Assembly: GCF_018402285.1 (NCBI RefSeq)
Contig: NZ_JAGYJH010000003.1
Coordinates: 1,240,001 to 1,304,000, forward strand
DNA: 64,000 nucleotides
Direction of reading: 5' to 3'
Source of the DNA: Hyphomonas sp.
Lineage (GTDB): Bacteria; Pseudomonadota; Alphaproteobacteria; Caulobacterales; Hyphomonadaceae
Part shown: in pieces, positions 39,283 to 50,779 of the stretch
Position numbering within the stretch: the first letter of the stretch is position 1
Layout: every line of letters starts with the position of its first letter
The notes under the pieces: model-generated
Databases searched by the model: none
What the model was told of the DNA's origin: nothing
What the model saw: the letters and a program-made list of their open reading frames with translations, nothing else
Made by a program: the position numbers and the translations under genes

Positions 39283-39591
39283 TTAGTGTGTCCACGGCTG
39301 TTTGCGGTCGGCCGAGAAGTTCTCGGCATAGGACTTCACCAGGCGCTTGCGCTCGCGCGGCTCGTCCACGGTGAAGTTCAGGCCTTCGCGCTCGGCATAG
39401 GCAATGGCCTGTTCGCGCGTGTCGAACTGGAGGCGGACCTGGCCGGACGTATCGTCGATGCTGGTCCAGCCCATCAGGGGATCGGGTCTGCGCTGGGCAT
39501 CGGGATTGACGAATTCGAGCGTCCATTCCTTCGTGTTGCCACGACCCGATTGCATGGCGCTCTTGGCCGGCTTGTAAATCCGAGCTTCCAT
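39283..39591 (-). CDS. NADH dehydrogenase (ubiquinone) Fe-S protein 4-like, ETC complex I subunit
   Basis: MEARIYKPAKSAMQSGRGNTKEWTLEFVNPDAQRRPDPLMGWTSIDDTSGQVRLQFDTREQAIAYAEREGLNF, NDUFS4-type pattern; the longer ORF-track start is upstream read-through across tRNA-Pro. Confidence 0.88.
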   Translation of the reverse strand: MEARIYKPAKSAMQSGRGNTKEWTLEFVNPDAQRRPDPLMGWTSIDDTSGQVRLQFDTREQAIAYAEREGLNFTVDEPRERKRLVKSYAENFSADRKQPWTH

Positions 39592-39622
39592 TCCAGAGCC
39601 TCCCGAGGCACCCAAAAATGAT

Positions 39623-39699
<77 letters not shown>

Positions 39700-40055
39700 G
39701 AGTCCCGGTGTAGTCAGATAAGACCGGTAAGCAAGCGCTTTTCGCTGTGCCGGAGGGGTGAATCTGCTGTGTTGCTGTGAGGATCCCAAGGGAATGAAGG
39801 AGCCAGCCGCCGTTTTCGCCCGAAAGCATGGCTGCCGGCTCCCGCCATTTGCACGAAGGGACCAGTCACCTTGCGGCAAGCCGGGCTCCGCGTGCGTCCC
39901 CTGGCGGCACCTAAACATTCTGACAGCTGGCGTGTCTTGACATTTGCGGCCACTGCCAGTGTCTTTTCCGGCCAGCGGTCAACTTTCTGATTGCGAAGTT
40001 GTGTTGGGCCTGTGGGGGCACACGCTGCGGTTCTGCCGCGGGAAGGACGAGGCCC

Positions 40056-41084
40056 ATGCCGACTGTGTCTTCGGCATATCTGTCGAATTATGCTGAAACC
40101 TGCATCGCGCTGGGCGCGCCGGCGCAGAAGATCTACGCACTGGTGCCCGGCGGGCGGACGGCGCTGGACCAGCCCGACGAGCGCTTTGCCGCCGATGTGG
40201 TGGTGCGCGTTCTCGATGCGGCGGCCGAGTTTACCGGGAACGAGACGGTGGGGCTGCGCGTGGGCATGCAGTTCCGCCCGGCGAGCTTCCTTGATGTCGG
40301 CTACGCGCTGTCCTCAGCGGGCACGATCAAGCAGGCGCTTGAGATCAACACCCGCTATCAGGCGCTGACGCAGGAGATCGTGCGCACGAGCCTGGAGATC
40401 AGCGGGGGCCTTGCCCGCATTCGCTGCGCGCCGGCCCTGCCGGGGGTGGAGGCGATGCGGCGGGTGATGGAGGCGGTGTTTGCCGGCTATGCCACCATCG
40501 GCTTCTGGCTGCTGCGCGATCATGGCAGCCCGATCGAGGCGATGCAGTTCCGCCACCGCGACCCCGGGCCTGCCTGCCGCGAAGTGTATGAAACCCTCTT
40601 CGGCAAGGGCGTGAAATTCGGCGCGAAGGAAGACATGCTGGTGTTCCGGGCTGACCTCGTGGTGCGGCCGCTGCCGGGGGAGAACCAGGCGCTGGTGCGC
40701 CTTCTGACCGAGCGGCTGGAGACGCGGCTGGCGGCGCTTGAGGAGGGGGTGAGCCTGCCGGAGAAGGTGCGCAACTGCCTGCACATGCAGATGGGGCGCG
40801 GGCGGCCCGGCATGGCGGGGACGGCGAAGCTGCTCGGTTTTACCGAGCGAACGCTGCGCCGGCGGCTCTCTGCGGCGGGGGTGAGCTTTGCCGACCTCCT
40901 GCAGGCTGCGCGCAAGGAGGCCGCCGAGATTTACGTGCGTGAGGGCAAGCTGTCGCTGACCGAGATCTCCCATGCCACTGGCTATAGTGACCAGAGCGCC
41001 TTCGTGCGCGCCTTCCGGGGCTGGCACGGCGTGTCGCCCGGGGCTTACCGGCGGGCGCTCTCCGCGCCGCCGGAAGAGAGCTGA
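40056..41084 (+). CDS. AraC family transcriptional regulator (arabinose-binding-like N-terminal domain)
   Basis: C-terminal AraC HTH: LSLTEISHATGYSDQSAFVRAFRGWHGVSPGAYRR. Confidence 0.9.
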   Translation: MPTVSSAYLSNYAETCIALGAPAQKIYALVPGGRTALDQPDERFAADVVVRVLDAAAEFTGNETVGLRVGMQFRPASFLDVGYALSSAGTIKQALEINTRYQALTQEIVRTSLEISGGLARIRCAPALPGVEAMRRVMEAVFAGYATIGFWLLRDHGSPIEAMQFRHRDPGPACREVYETLFGKGVKFGAKEDMLVFRADLVVRPLPGENQALVRLLTERLETRLAALEEGVSLPEKVRNCLHMQMGRGRPGMAGTAKLLGFTERTLRRRLSAAGVSFADLLQAARKEAAEIYVREGKLSLTEISHATGYSDQSAFVRAFRGWHGVSPGAYRRALSAPPEES

Positions 41085-41097
41085 ACGAGCAGGCCGG

Positions 41098-41988
41098 TCA
41101 GCTCTTGCGGGGCTTGCGTTCGACGCGGCGCATCAGGCCTTCCTGAGCGACCGAAGCGACGAGGCGGCCGGTGCTGTCATAGATCGAACCACGGTTGAAG
41201 CTGCGCGCGCCGCCGGCATAGGGGCTGTCCATCGAGTAGAGGTGCCAATGATCGAACTTGGTGGGCGCGTGGAACCACATGGCGTGGTCGAGGCTCGCCG
41301 ACATCAGCTCGCCGGTCATCCAGGAGACGCCGTGGGGACGGTTTCCGGTGCCCAGCAGCGCCATGTCGGAGGCGTAGGCCATAAGGCAGTGATGCAGCCA
41401 GGGGGCCTCGTCAATCGGACGGGCAACGCGGAACCAGAGGTTCTGCTGGTCGCTGGCCCTTTCCGGCTTCAGGGGATCGAGCGGGTCGATCTCGCGCATC
41501 TCCACCGGACGGTCGCGCAGGAAATGGCCGCGATGGCGCTCGGGCACCTGCTCGGCAAATTTGCGACGCCATTCGATCCGGTCGCCCAACTCGTCCGGGG
41601 CGGCCACCTCGGGCATCTCGTGCTGGTGGTGCCAGCTGTCCTCGTTCACATGGAAGGAGGCGGCGAAGTTGAAGATCTGCTTGCCATGCTGGATGGCGAC
41701 GACGCGGCGGGTGGTGAAGGAGCCGCCATCGCGGGAATGGTCGACCTGGTAGATGATCGGGACGCTCGGATCGCCGGGGCGGATGAAGTAGCAGTGGAGG
41801 GAATGGCAGAGGCGGTCTTCCGGCACGGTGCGGTAGGCGGCGACGAGCGACTGGGCGATGACCTGGCCGCCGAAGACGCGCTGGCTTTCCTCTTCATCCG
41901 GGCTCTGGCCGCGGAAGAGATCAAGTTCGAGACGCTCCAGATCGAGCAGGGTGAGGAGGTCTCCAACCGGGTCCTTAGCCATGGCCAT
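41098..41988 (-). CDS. tesB: acyl-CoA thioesterase II
   Basis: FRGQSPDEEESQRVFGGQVIAQSLVAAYRTVPEDRLCHSLHCYFIRPGDPSVPIIYQVDHSRDGGSFTTRRV. Confidence 0.93.
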   Translation of the reverse strand: MAMAKDPVGDLLTLLDLERLELDLFRGQSPDEEESQRVFGGQVIAQSLVAAYRTVPEDRLCHSLHCYFIRPGDPSVPIIYQVDHSRDGGSFTTRRVVAIQHGKQIFNFAASFHVNEDSWHHQHEMPEVAAPDELGDRIEWRRKFAEQVPERHRGHFLRDRPVEMREIDPLDPLKPERASDQQNLWFRVARPIDEAPWLHHCLMAYASDMALLGTGNRPHGVSWMTGELMSASLDHAMWFHAPTKFDHWHLYSMDSPYAGGARSFNRGSIYDSTGRLVASVAQEGLMRRVERKPRKS

Positions 41989-42173
41989 ATTCCTTATCAT
42001 ATTATTCTTGTGCGGCGCAGCATCTACCAGACCTCGCGCAGAACGCAAACCTGCCGAAAATTCCCTGTTATGGTTAGCAAAATCTTTGACAATCCCTGCA
42101 ATACTCCCATCTGGTAATCTCAATAAAATCCCGAAAACCTGATTTCGACCCTCTGCGTTGGGAGGCGCCGCAC

Positions 42174-43964
42174 ATGAACCTTTTTGCCAAACTGGCCCGC
42201 GAATACCGGCTGTTCCAGGACATCCTGCTCGTCAAGAAATGGACGGGGGACATTTCTCCGGATTCTGACCATCTCGTGGCGGATGATTACGAGCAGGCGG
42301 TGGACAAGTTCTCCGCCAATATCGCATTCCGCTTCGAGGGCAACTCCACGACCTATGCGGAGTTTGATGCGCAGGCGAGCCGGTTTGCCAACTGGGCGCT
42401 GGGGCAGGGGCTGAAGGCGGGGGATTGCATTGCCCTCTTCATGGAAAACCGGCCCGACTATGTGGCGGCCTGGGCGGGCTTTGCGAAGATCGGGGTCGTG
42501 ACGGCGCTGATCAACCACAACCTCGAAGGCGAGGCGCTGGCCCATTGCGTGAATATTTCCGAAGCCAAGCTGATCGTGACAGGCGCCGACCAGGACGGGG
42601 CCGTGCGTGGCGCGGCGGGCCTCTTCAAGGACGCGCCGACAGTCTGGTCGCTGGGCGGCGCCGTGGGTGAAGACCTTGGCGCGGCGCTGGCTGCGGCCTC
42701 ACCGCAGCGGCCTGACCGGTCGCATCGCGCGGGCCTTCTGGGCAAGGATCTCTGCCTTTATGTTTATACCTCCGGTACGACCGGTCTGCCCAAGGCGGCG
42801 CGCCTGACGCAGGCCCGCACCCAGGGCATGATGAAGAGCTTCATTCCGCCCTGCCGTATCACGCAGGAAGACCGGGTTTACATCACCCTGCCGCTCTATC
42901 ATGGCACAGGCGGGCTTTGCGGCGTTGGCCAGGCACTGATGACAGGCGCAACGATCATCCTGAGGCGGAAGTTTTCTGCCAGCGCCTTCTGGGACGACGC
43001 GACGGACGAGGGCGCGACGGCCATCGTCTATATCGGGGAGCTTTGCCGCTACCTCGTGAACTCGCCGCCCCATCCGAAGGAGCGCGCACACAAGATCCGC
43101 ACCGGCTTTGGCAATGGCTTGCGTCCGGAAGTCTGGAACGAGTTCATGGAGCGGTTCAATATTCCGCACCTTGCCGAGTTCTATGGCTCGACCGAGGGCA
43201 ATGTCAGCTTCATCAATTTTGACGGCAAGCCCGGCGCCATCGGGCGTGTACCCGGCTGGCTGAAGAGCCAGTTTGCACATGTTGGCTTCGTCAAGTTCGA
43301 CATTGAGACAGAACAGCCTGTCCGCGGGCCGGATGGCTTTTGTATTCCCGCTGCGCTCGACGAGCCCGGCGAGGCGATTGGGAAGATCGGCGAAGATGTG
43401 CGCCAGCGCTTTGAAGGCTATAATGACCAGAAAGCAACCGAGAAGAAGCTCCTGCGCGACGTGTTCGAGAAGGGCGATCTCTGGTTCCGCACCGGCGACC
43501 TCCTGAAGAAGGACAAGGCCGGATACATCTATTTTATAGACCGGATCGGCGACACCTTCCGCTGGAAGGGCGAGAATGTCTCGACCAACGAAGTGGGCGA
43601 AGCCCTCTCCAGGATCGAAGGTATCGCCACGGCCAACGTCTATGGCGTGCCTGTTCCGGGAACGGACGGGAAAGCCGGCATGGCGGCCGTGACGCTTGAC
43701 GGGGAAGTTGACATGCCCGGCGTTTACAGGCGTCTGGCAGCGCTTCTGCCGTCCTATGCCGTGCCGATCTTCATCCGGGTACAGCCGGAAGCCGAAACGA
43801 CGGGCACCTTCAAATACCGCAAGGTGGAGCTGGTGGCCGAAGGCTTTGATCCGGCCAAGGTCGAAGGCGACGCGCTTTGGATGTATGATCCTGCTGAGGC
43901 CGGCTACGCTCCGGTGACGGCGGATCGGTATGCGAGGCTGCTGGCGGGCGGGTTCAAATTTTAG
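42174..43964 (+). CDS. long-chain acyl-CoA synthetase (FATP-like)
   Basis: LYVYTSGTTGLPKAARLTQ, EFYGSTEGNVSFINFDGKPGAIGR, WFRTGDLLKKDKAGYIYFIDRIGDTFRWKGENVST. Confidence 0.94.
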   Translation: MNLFAKLAREYRLFQDILLVKKWTGDISPDSDHLVADDYEQAVDKFSANIAFRFEGNSTTYAEFDAQASRFANWALGQGLKAGDCIALFMENRPDYVAAWAGFAKIGVVTALINHNLEGEALAHCVNISEAKLIVTGADQDGAVRGAAGLFKDAPTVWSLGGAVGEDLGAALAAASPQRPDRSHRAGLLGKDLCLYVYTSGTTGLPKAARLTQARTQGMMKSFIPPCRITQEDRVYITLPLYHGTGGLCGVGQALMTGATIILRRKFSASAFWDDATDEGATAIVYIGELCRYLVNSPPHPKERAHKIRTGFGNGLRPEVWNEFMERFNIPHLAEFYGSTEGNVSFINFDGKPGAIGRVPGWLKSQFAHVGFVKFDIETEQPVRGPDGFCIPAALDEPGEAIGKIGEDVRQRFEGYNDQKATEKKLLRDVFEKGDLWFRTGDLLKKDKAGYIYFIDRIGDTFRWKGENVSTNEVGEALSRIEGIATANVYGVPVPGTDGKAGMAAVTLDGEVDMPGVYRRLAALLPSYAVPIFIRVQPEAETTGTFKYRKVELVAEGFDPAKVEGDALWMYDPAEAGYAPVTADRYARLLAGGFKF

Positions 43965-43968
43965 GGGG

Positions 43969-45438
43969 TCAGCCCGCGCGGCCCATACGGCGTTCGAGGC
44001 GGGTGGAGAACCAGGAGATGATGCGTCTCCAGATTTCGTCTTTCAGGACGGCGCCTTCGACATCGTGATCGATCGACGGGTTGTCATTGATTTCGATGAT
44101 GATGACGCCCTGTTCGGTTTCCTTCAGGTCGACGCCGTAGAGCCCGTCGCCGATCAGGCTGGCGGCGCGGACGGCGACATTGACGACTTCGGGCGGCGCG
44201 TCTTCGACCGGCATGGTGGTGAAGCCCCCTTCGGTGGATTTGCCGCCTTCGCCATATTTGACCGTCTGCCAGTGGCCGCGGGCCATGCGGTATTGGCAGG
44301 CGTAAAGCGGTTCGCCGTTGAGGACGCCGATACGCCAGTCGAATTTCGTGGGTCGGAATTCCTGAGCGATGATGAGGGCGGTGTCCTCGAACATCTTCTT
44401 GGCGCCGGATTTGAGCTCGTCGAGGGACTGGGCCTTGACCATGTTGGTGCCGAAGCTGCCATCGGGGGTCTTGAGGATCACCGGGCTGCCCAGGCGTTCA
44501 AACAGGCCGCCAAGGTCTGTCTTCTCGTCAACAATTTCCGTACGCGGAATGGGTAGCCCGGCCTTCTCCAGGATTTCTTTGAGATAGACCTTGTTGGTGC
44601 AGCGGATCATCGAATGGGTGTCGTCGATGACGGGCATGCCTTCCTGCTCGGCGCGGCGGGCGAAACGGTAGGTGAAATTGTCGATCGAGGTGGTGGCGCG
44701 GATGAAGAGGGCGTCGAATTCGGCGAGCGATGGCAGGTCGGTCGGGTCGATCAACTCGACCTCGACGCCCATCTTTTCGGCGACGTCCGCGAGGCGTTTA
44801 AGGGAGGCGGGCTTCGATGGCGCGGTTTTTTCGTGCGGATCGACCAGCACGGCGAGGGCCCATTTGGCGGGCGTGCGGGTCTTCTCGTTTTTGACGCGGC
44901 CCTTGGTGTAGGCCTCCATCGAGTCGAGGAAGAACTGGCGGCGCTGGTCTTTCAGCTTGTGGGGCGGGACGGCGCGGATGCGGCCCATGCCGTGGGGAGC
45001 TTCCTCGTCGAATTCGATTTCGAGGGCGGGTGTGCGGAACCAGTCCATGGCTTCGCGGGCGAGGCGCTCATATGCGGGGATCTCGGTGCGCGAGAAAGCG
45101 ACGAACAGGGTCTCGACCTTTGGCGCGCCTTTGGCGAGGGCATCCTGCAGGGTTTCACCAAGGTCTGGCAGGGCATGGTTGTAGAGCGTCTTCTTGGAGA
45201 GCTCGACCATGGTCTGGACGCTGGGGCTGATCCGGTGGCCGCGCGCTTCGGCCAGGAGGGAAGCGTAATAGCCTTCCGACTGATAGGAATAGGAGCGGGC
45301 AAGATTGAGAATGTAGGGCCGACGGCCGGTGAACAGCGCAGGCTTTGAAATATAGTCTGAAATACGCAGAACCTTGTGCGGCGTCTCGGCTTGAGAGATG
45401 TCGCTTGCCGATTCAACAAGCACGACCCAATCAGTCAT
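43969..45438 (-). CDS. RimK-family ATP-grasp ligase with RimK-like N-terminal (RLAN-type) domain
   Basis: C-terminal ATP-grasp PVILKTPDGSFGTNMVKA, FDWRIGVLNGEPLYACQYRMARGHWQTV, YGVDLKETEQGVIIIEINDNPSIDHDVEG; long N-terminal extension. Confidence 0.88.
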   Translation of the reverse strand: MTDWVVLVESASDISQAETPHKVLRISDYISKPALFTGRRPYILNLARSYSYQSEGYYASLLAEARGHRISPSVQTMVELSKKTLYNHALPDLGETLQDALAKGAPKVETLFVAFSRTEIPAYERLAREAMDWFRTPALEIEFDEEAPHGMGRIRAVPPHKLKDQRRQFFLDSMEAYTKGRVKNEKTRTPAKWALAVLVDPHEKTAPSKPASLKRLADVAEKMGVEVELIDPTDLPSLAEFDALFIRATTSIDNFTYRFARRAEQEGMPVIDDTHSMIRCTNKVYLKEILEKAGLPIPRTEIVDEKTDLGGLFERLGSPVILKTPDGSFGTNMVKAQSLDELKSGAKKMFEDTALIIAQEFRPTKFDWRIGVLNGEPLYACQYRMARGHWQTVKYGEGGKSTEGGFTTMPVEDAPPEVVNVAVRAASLIGDGLYGVDLKETEQGVIIIEINDNPSIDHDVEGAVLKDEIWRRIISWFSTRLERRMGRAG

Positions 45439-45896
45439 GGGGCTCCATTAGAGGGCGCATCGAGAGACTTCTCCATCCGCAGCGCCGCTTCTCCGTCCGG
45501 ATAGTAGGACTCAAGGGTGGCAATTACGCGATAACCGCCCGCCTCGTAAAGCCGGATGGCTGAACTATTTGTTGAGCGCACCTCAAGGCGAACGGCGCGG
45601 GCGTGGCGGCCTGCTGCATCTGCTTCACAGGCGGCCATCAGGGTGCGGGCGAGGCCCTGGCCGCGTGCCTCAGGCGCGACGGTGATCGAGTAGAGGCGGG
45701 CGAGGGCCGCGCCCTTGCGGTAGAGCATCACGGCGGCGGCGAGGAGGCCGCCCTTTGGGGGTTCGCAGACGAGGACGCTGGCATGGCCGGTGAGGAGGCG
45801 GCGCCAGGTGCGCCGGTCGAACCGGTCTTCAGCCGGGAAGCTCGCTTCGAGGGCCACCAGCGCGTCGATGTCGGCGGCGGTGGCGGGCCGGATCAA
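45435..45896 (-). CDS. GNAT family N-acetyltransferase
   Basis: [63 protein letters not shown]. Confidence 0.92.
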   Translation of the reverse strand: MIRPATAADIDALVALEASFPAEDRFDRRTWRRLLTGHASVLVCEPPKGGLLAAAVMLYRKGAALARLYSITVAPEARGQGLARTLMAACEADAAGRHARAVRLEVRSTNSSAIRLYEAGGYRVIATLESYYPDGEAALRMEKSLDAPSNGAP

Positions 45897-47008
45897 AGGC
45901 GCACCATGTCGTCGCGGTGGATGATGGCGGGACGGCCCTTGTAGCCCAGGAGGGCTTCGGCTTCTTCGGTGCGGCGCCCGGCGATGCGTCGGATGTCTTC
46001 AGCGCCGTAAGCGGTGACGCCTTTGGCCAGGAGGCGGCCATCGGGGGCGCGCACGGCGACGGCGGCGCCGCGCTCGAACTGGCCCGTGACGCCGCGGACG
46101 CCGACGGCCAGGAGGCTTGCACCTTTTTCCAGTGCGGCAGCGGCGCCGTCATCAACGAGCAGTTCGCCTTCGGGCTTGAGATGGCCTTCGAGCCAGGAGG
46201 CGCGGGCCTTGGCCGGGGTGATGCGCGAGGCGATGAGGGTGGCGCGTTCGCCGGCCTCAATGGCGCCGAGAGGATGGGGGCGGTTGCCGAGCGTGATGAG
46301 GGTGGAGCAGCCCGCCGCATGGGCGATGCGGGCGGCGGCAAGCTTGGTAGCCATGCCGCCGGAGCCGACACCGGCGGCAGCGTTGGCGCCGGTGGCCATG
46401 GCGTCATGCTCAGGTGTCAGCGCTTCGAGGAAGGGGATGTGGGTGGCCCCCGGGTTTGTGCGGGGGTCGGCGGTGTAGAGGCCGTCGATATCGGAGAGAA
46501 GGATGAGGACATCGGCCGCCATCATCTGGGCGACCCGTGCGGCGAGGCGGTCATTGTCCCCGTAGCGGATTTCTTCTGTGGCGACGGTGTCGTTCTCGTT
46601 GATGACGGGGACGACGCCAGCTTCCAAAAGGGTTTCGAGCGTGGCGCGCGCGTTCAGCCATCTGCGGCGGTTTTCGGTGTCGCCGGGGGTGAGGAGGGCC
46701 TGGCCGCAGGCGATGGAATGAGGCGCGAGGGCATCTCCCAGCGCGGCCATGAGGCGGGGCTGGCCAATGGCGGCGGCAGCCTGTTTCTGCTCAAGGCGGC
46801 CTTGATAGGGCGCGCCGAGGGCGGCCTTGCCGAGGGCGACAGCGCCGGAGGACACCAGGATGACTTCTTTTCCACGGCCACGCAGGGCGGCGATGTCGCC
46901 AGCCAATGCGGCCAGCCAGTCGCGGCGCGGGGCGCCGGCTTCCGCGATCAGGGCAGAGCCGGTTTTCACGACGATGCGCTTGGCGCGGGCGAGTGTGTCT
47001 TCGGTCAT
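45893..47008 (-). CDS. proB: glutamate 5-kinase
   Basis: [70 protein letters not shown]-terminal PUA-like domain. Confidence 0.95.
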   Translation of the reverse strand: MTEDTLARAKRIVVKTGSALIAEAGAPRRDWLAALAGDIAALRGRGKEVILVSSGAVALGKAALGAPYQGRLEQKQAAAAIGQPRLMAALGDALAPHSIACGQALLTPGDTENRRRWLNARATLETLLEAGVVPVINENDTVATEEIRYGDNDRLAARVAQMMAADVLILLSDIDGLYTADPRTNPGATHIPFLEALTPEHDAMATGANAAAGVGSGGMATKLAAARIAHAAGCSTLITLGNRPHPLGAIEAGERATLIASRITPAKARASWLEGHLKPEGELLVDDGAAAALEKGASLLAVGVRGVTGQFERGAAVAVRAPDGRLLAKGVTAYGAEDIRRIAGRRTEEAEALLGYKGRPAIIHRDDMVRL

Positions 47009-47131
47009 CGCTGACGGCGATACACGGCCAGACAGGCAAAGGCGAGGGGCTATCCAGAAGCAAAATGGCCTCCGGACGGGTCATCCGGAGGCCACTTTCG
47101 GTCAAGTCCTGCCACGATCAGCCATAGGCCG

Positions 47132-47287
47132 TCAGGCGGCGGTAAACATGGAAACTGCGATGAAGCCAATTACTGTGAGGGCCAGCGAACCGGCGAGAAT
47201 GCGCCAGAGGCCCACATGGCGGGCCTGGGTGACTTCCCGGGTGCTCATGTTCTGGCGATGTTCGGCCTGATTTGTTTCAGTCTGCAC
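47132..47287 (-). CDS. small single-TM protein (51 aa), paralog of 47408-47560
   Basis: (GTG start, SD AAGGAG 7 nt upstream) VQTETNQAEHRQNMSTREVTQARHVGLWRILAGSLALTVIGFIAVSMFTAA*; absent from the ORF track as too short. Confidence 0.7.
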   Translation of the reverse strand: MQTETNQAEHRQNMSTREVTQARHVGLWRILAGSLALTVIGFIAVSMFTAA

Positions 47288-47407
47288 GTGTCTGCTCCTT
47301 CTTTTTTAAGGTGCGTCCTTGCCCGAACAACGCGTTTTGCAACGGATCGTTCCATTTTGCGCGCAGGGATATGTGCAGCAAGCCAGACTGAACCGAGCGG
47401 GGGTCGC

Positions 47408-47560
47408 CTACTGCGCCGTGATACCTGCGATGACGGCGAAGCCGATGACGACAATGACGAGCGAAGCGGCGAGCATTTTCCAGAGGCCGACCCGGCTGGC
47501 GCCCGAAATGCGTTCGGTTTGCCTCGACTCGGCGGTTTCCTTGATTTCGTTTCGCGTCAT
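47408..47560 (-). CDS. small single-TM protein (50 aa), paralog of 47132-47287
   Basis: SD AAGGGAG; MTRNEIKETAESRQTERISGASRVGLWKMLAASLVIVVIGFAVIAGITAQ*. Confidence 0.7.
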   Translation of the reverse strand: MTRNEIKETAESRQTERISGASRVGLWKMLAASLVIVVIGFAVIAGITAQ

Positions 47561-47671
47561 GGTGTGCTCCCTTCAGTGAAGTGACCAACCCGCAAAGTAT
47601 AGCACACCCTTCCCTGGCGGCCTAATGCGGTGTGAACCGGGTCAACGCGCAGAACACAAACAGGAGCGAAA

Positions 47672-48286
47672 ATGAAACTCTACAACACGCCGATGCCGGC
47701 GCCAAATCCGCGCCGGGTGCGTATGTTCCTGGCCGAGAAGGGGGTGTCGATCCCTCTGGTGGACGTTGCGCTGGTCAAGGGCGAGCACAAGAGCGCCGAC
47801 CATGTGGCGCGCAACTCGCTTGGCCAGACGCCGGTGCTGGAGTTGGACGATGGCACCTGCATCAGCGAGACGGTGGCGATCTGCCGGTATCTGGAAAGCG
47901 TCTATCCTGAGCCAAACCTCTTTGGAAAAGACGGGCTGGAGACAGCGCTGATCGACATGTGGGTGCGCCGGGTGGAGTTCCAGCTGATGAGCCCGGCGGG
48001 CAATTTCTGGCGCCATGCCCATCCGTTCACCGCCAAGATGGTGGTTCCTCAGTATCAGGAGTTTGGCGCGTCAAACCGGGGCCATTACGAGCGGGCGCTG
48101 ATGTGGCTCGACGGGGAACTGGCCGGGCGCGACTTCATTGCGGGGGAGCGGATTACGATTGCCGATATCTGCGCGCTGTCGACGGTGGACTTTGCCAGCT
48201 GGATCGGCCTGCCGGTGCCGGAGAGGGCTGGGAATGTGACAGCGTGGCATGGACGCGTGAGCGGGCGGGAGAGCGCGGGGGCGTAA
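47672..48286 (+). CDS. glutathione S-transferase family protein
   Basis: MKLYNTPMPAPNPRRVRMFLAEKGVSIPLVDVAL, NSLGQTPVLELDDGTCISETVAICRYLE. Confidence 0.93.
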   Translation: MKLYNTPMPAPNPRRVRMFLAEKGVSIPLVDVALVKGEHKSADHVARNSLGQTPVLELDDGTCISETVAICRYLESVYPEPNLFGKDGLETALIDMWVRRVEFQLMSPAGNFWRHAHPFTAKMVVPQYQEFGASNRGHYERALMWLDGELAGRDFIAGERITIADICALSTVDFASWIGLPVPERAGNVTAWHGRVSGRESAGA

Positions 48287-48609
48287 CCCCTCTTCCACGC
48301 GGTCTTTCCCGATCTGGACTGGTAGGGCAGGCGCCGGTTCAGCGGGAGGCGAAAGCTGAGCCGGTCTTCAACCTGCGTTGCCAAGAAGCTTCTGTAGAAG
48401 CATATGCCGTATGCATTGGTGGATTTGAGGTGCCAGTCGATGCGCCCGCACCCCAGCGCTCTTGCCTTTGCTCATGCGTCAATGTCTGCGCCAGGATTGC
48501 AGCAGGCATGAAGCTTACACAGAAGTTCCACCATCGACGTATGGTGCTGAGGACTGAAGAATGAGACGGGCATGTAGCGCTTATGATAGCCTGATGATCC
48601 GATCCGTGT

Positions 48610-49804
<1,195 letters not shown>

Positions 49805-50332
49805 TCAGGCGATCCTCGCCATCATGATGTGGTCGGAGGGCTCGCCCCGGCCCTTGGAGAACATGGGGCCGCGCCCGCAGGGAAGGAAGCCGAGCTTGCG
49901 CAGGACCTTGCCGGAGGCCGGGTTGTCGGCGAAGTAGCCTGCGACGAGGGCGGCCGACGCACGGGTGTCTTCGAGCCAGCGGATGATGCCATTGCCCGCC
50001 TCGGTGCAGTAGCCCTTGCCCCAGGCCGGCGGCATCAGCCAGTAACCGATCTCGAAGGGGTCTGCAGGGGAGCCGCGGGTGGCGGAAATGATGCCGCTCG
50101 GTGCGCCGGATTTGGGCGCGATGACGAAGTAATGGCCGGTGTTCTCCTCCCGCTGGCGCGCCTGCGTGGCGATCCAGGCAAGGGTCTGGGCCTTGGTCTG
50201 GCCGGGAGGGATGCTGGCGAGCATGCGATAGACGCGGGGGTCGTTGACCGCCTCGGTGAAGGGGCCGGCATCCGCGGGCACGAGGCGCCGCAGGGCGAGC
50301 CGCTGTGTTTCTATCTCGATCGCTTCCGTCAT
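49805..50332 (-). CDS. GNAT family N-acetyltransferase (RimJ/RimL-like)
   Basis: ETQRLALRRLVPADAGPFTEAVNDPRVYRMLASIP, IGYWLMPPAWGKGYCTEAGNGIIRWL. Confidence 0.92.
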   Translation of the reverse strand: MTEAIEIETQRLALRRLVPADAGPFTEAVNDPRVYRMLASIPPGQTKAQTLAWIATQARQREENTGHYFVIAPKSGAPSGIISATRGSPADPFEIGYWLMPPAWGKGYCTEAGNGIIRWLEDTRASAALVAGYFADNPASGKVLRKLGFLPCGRGPMFSKGRGEPSDHIMMARIA

Positions 50333-50473
50333 GGCCGCCTCCTGTGTGCGGGGCCTGGCGGGGGAGGGCAAATTAAAAGGGGGAGACAGTGGCCTGCCTC
50401 CCCCCGGAAACTGGTCGTCCTGAACGCGACCCGGCCACCACTCTGACGTGCGGCCGGATGCTCCCCAGGCCGC

Positions 50474-50743
50474 TTACTCGGCTGCGTCCGCCATCTGTAC
50501 AACGTTCACGTAAACGCGGCCGCCGGACTTGTGAGCGTACTCAACCTTGCCGCCTTTAAGCGCGAAAAGGGTGTGGTCCTTGCCCATGCCAACGCCTTTG
50601 CCCGGCCATTTCTGGGTGCCGCGCTGGCGCACGATGATCATGCCCGGAACGACGACTTCGCCGCCGTATTTCTTTACGCCGAGATATTTAGGGTTCGAAT
50701 CGCGACCGTTGCGGGACGAACCACCTGATTTCTTATGAGCCAT
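50474..50743 (-). CDS. rpmA: 50S ribosomal protein L27
   Basis: [62 protein letters not shown]. Confidence 0.98.
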   Translation of the reverse strand: MAHKKSGGSSRNGRDSNPKYLGVKKYGGEVVVPGMIIVRQRGTQKWPGKGVGMGKDHTLFALKGGKVEYAHKSGGRVYVNVVQMADAAE

Positions 50744-50779
50744 GGTCTGCTCCTGATCCTTTAGCGGAAGGCTTTCGCC

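Noticed and set aside
45917-47014. 365-aa plus-strand ORF
   Set aside because: Antisense to proB.
48287-48609. ~320-bp gap between GST and obgE as a possible ncRNA or gene remnant
   Set aside because: Only short IRs (e.g. GCATA...TATGC) and no consistent frame or recognised RNA family; insufficient support.
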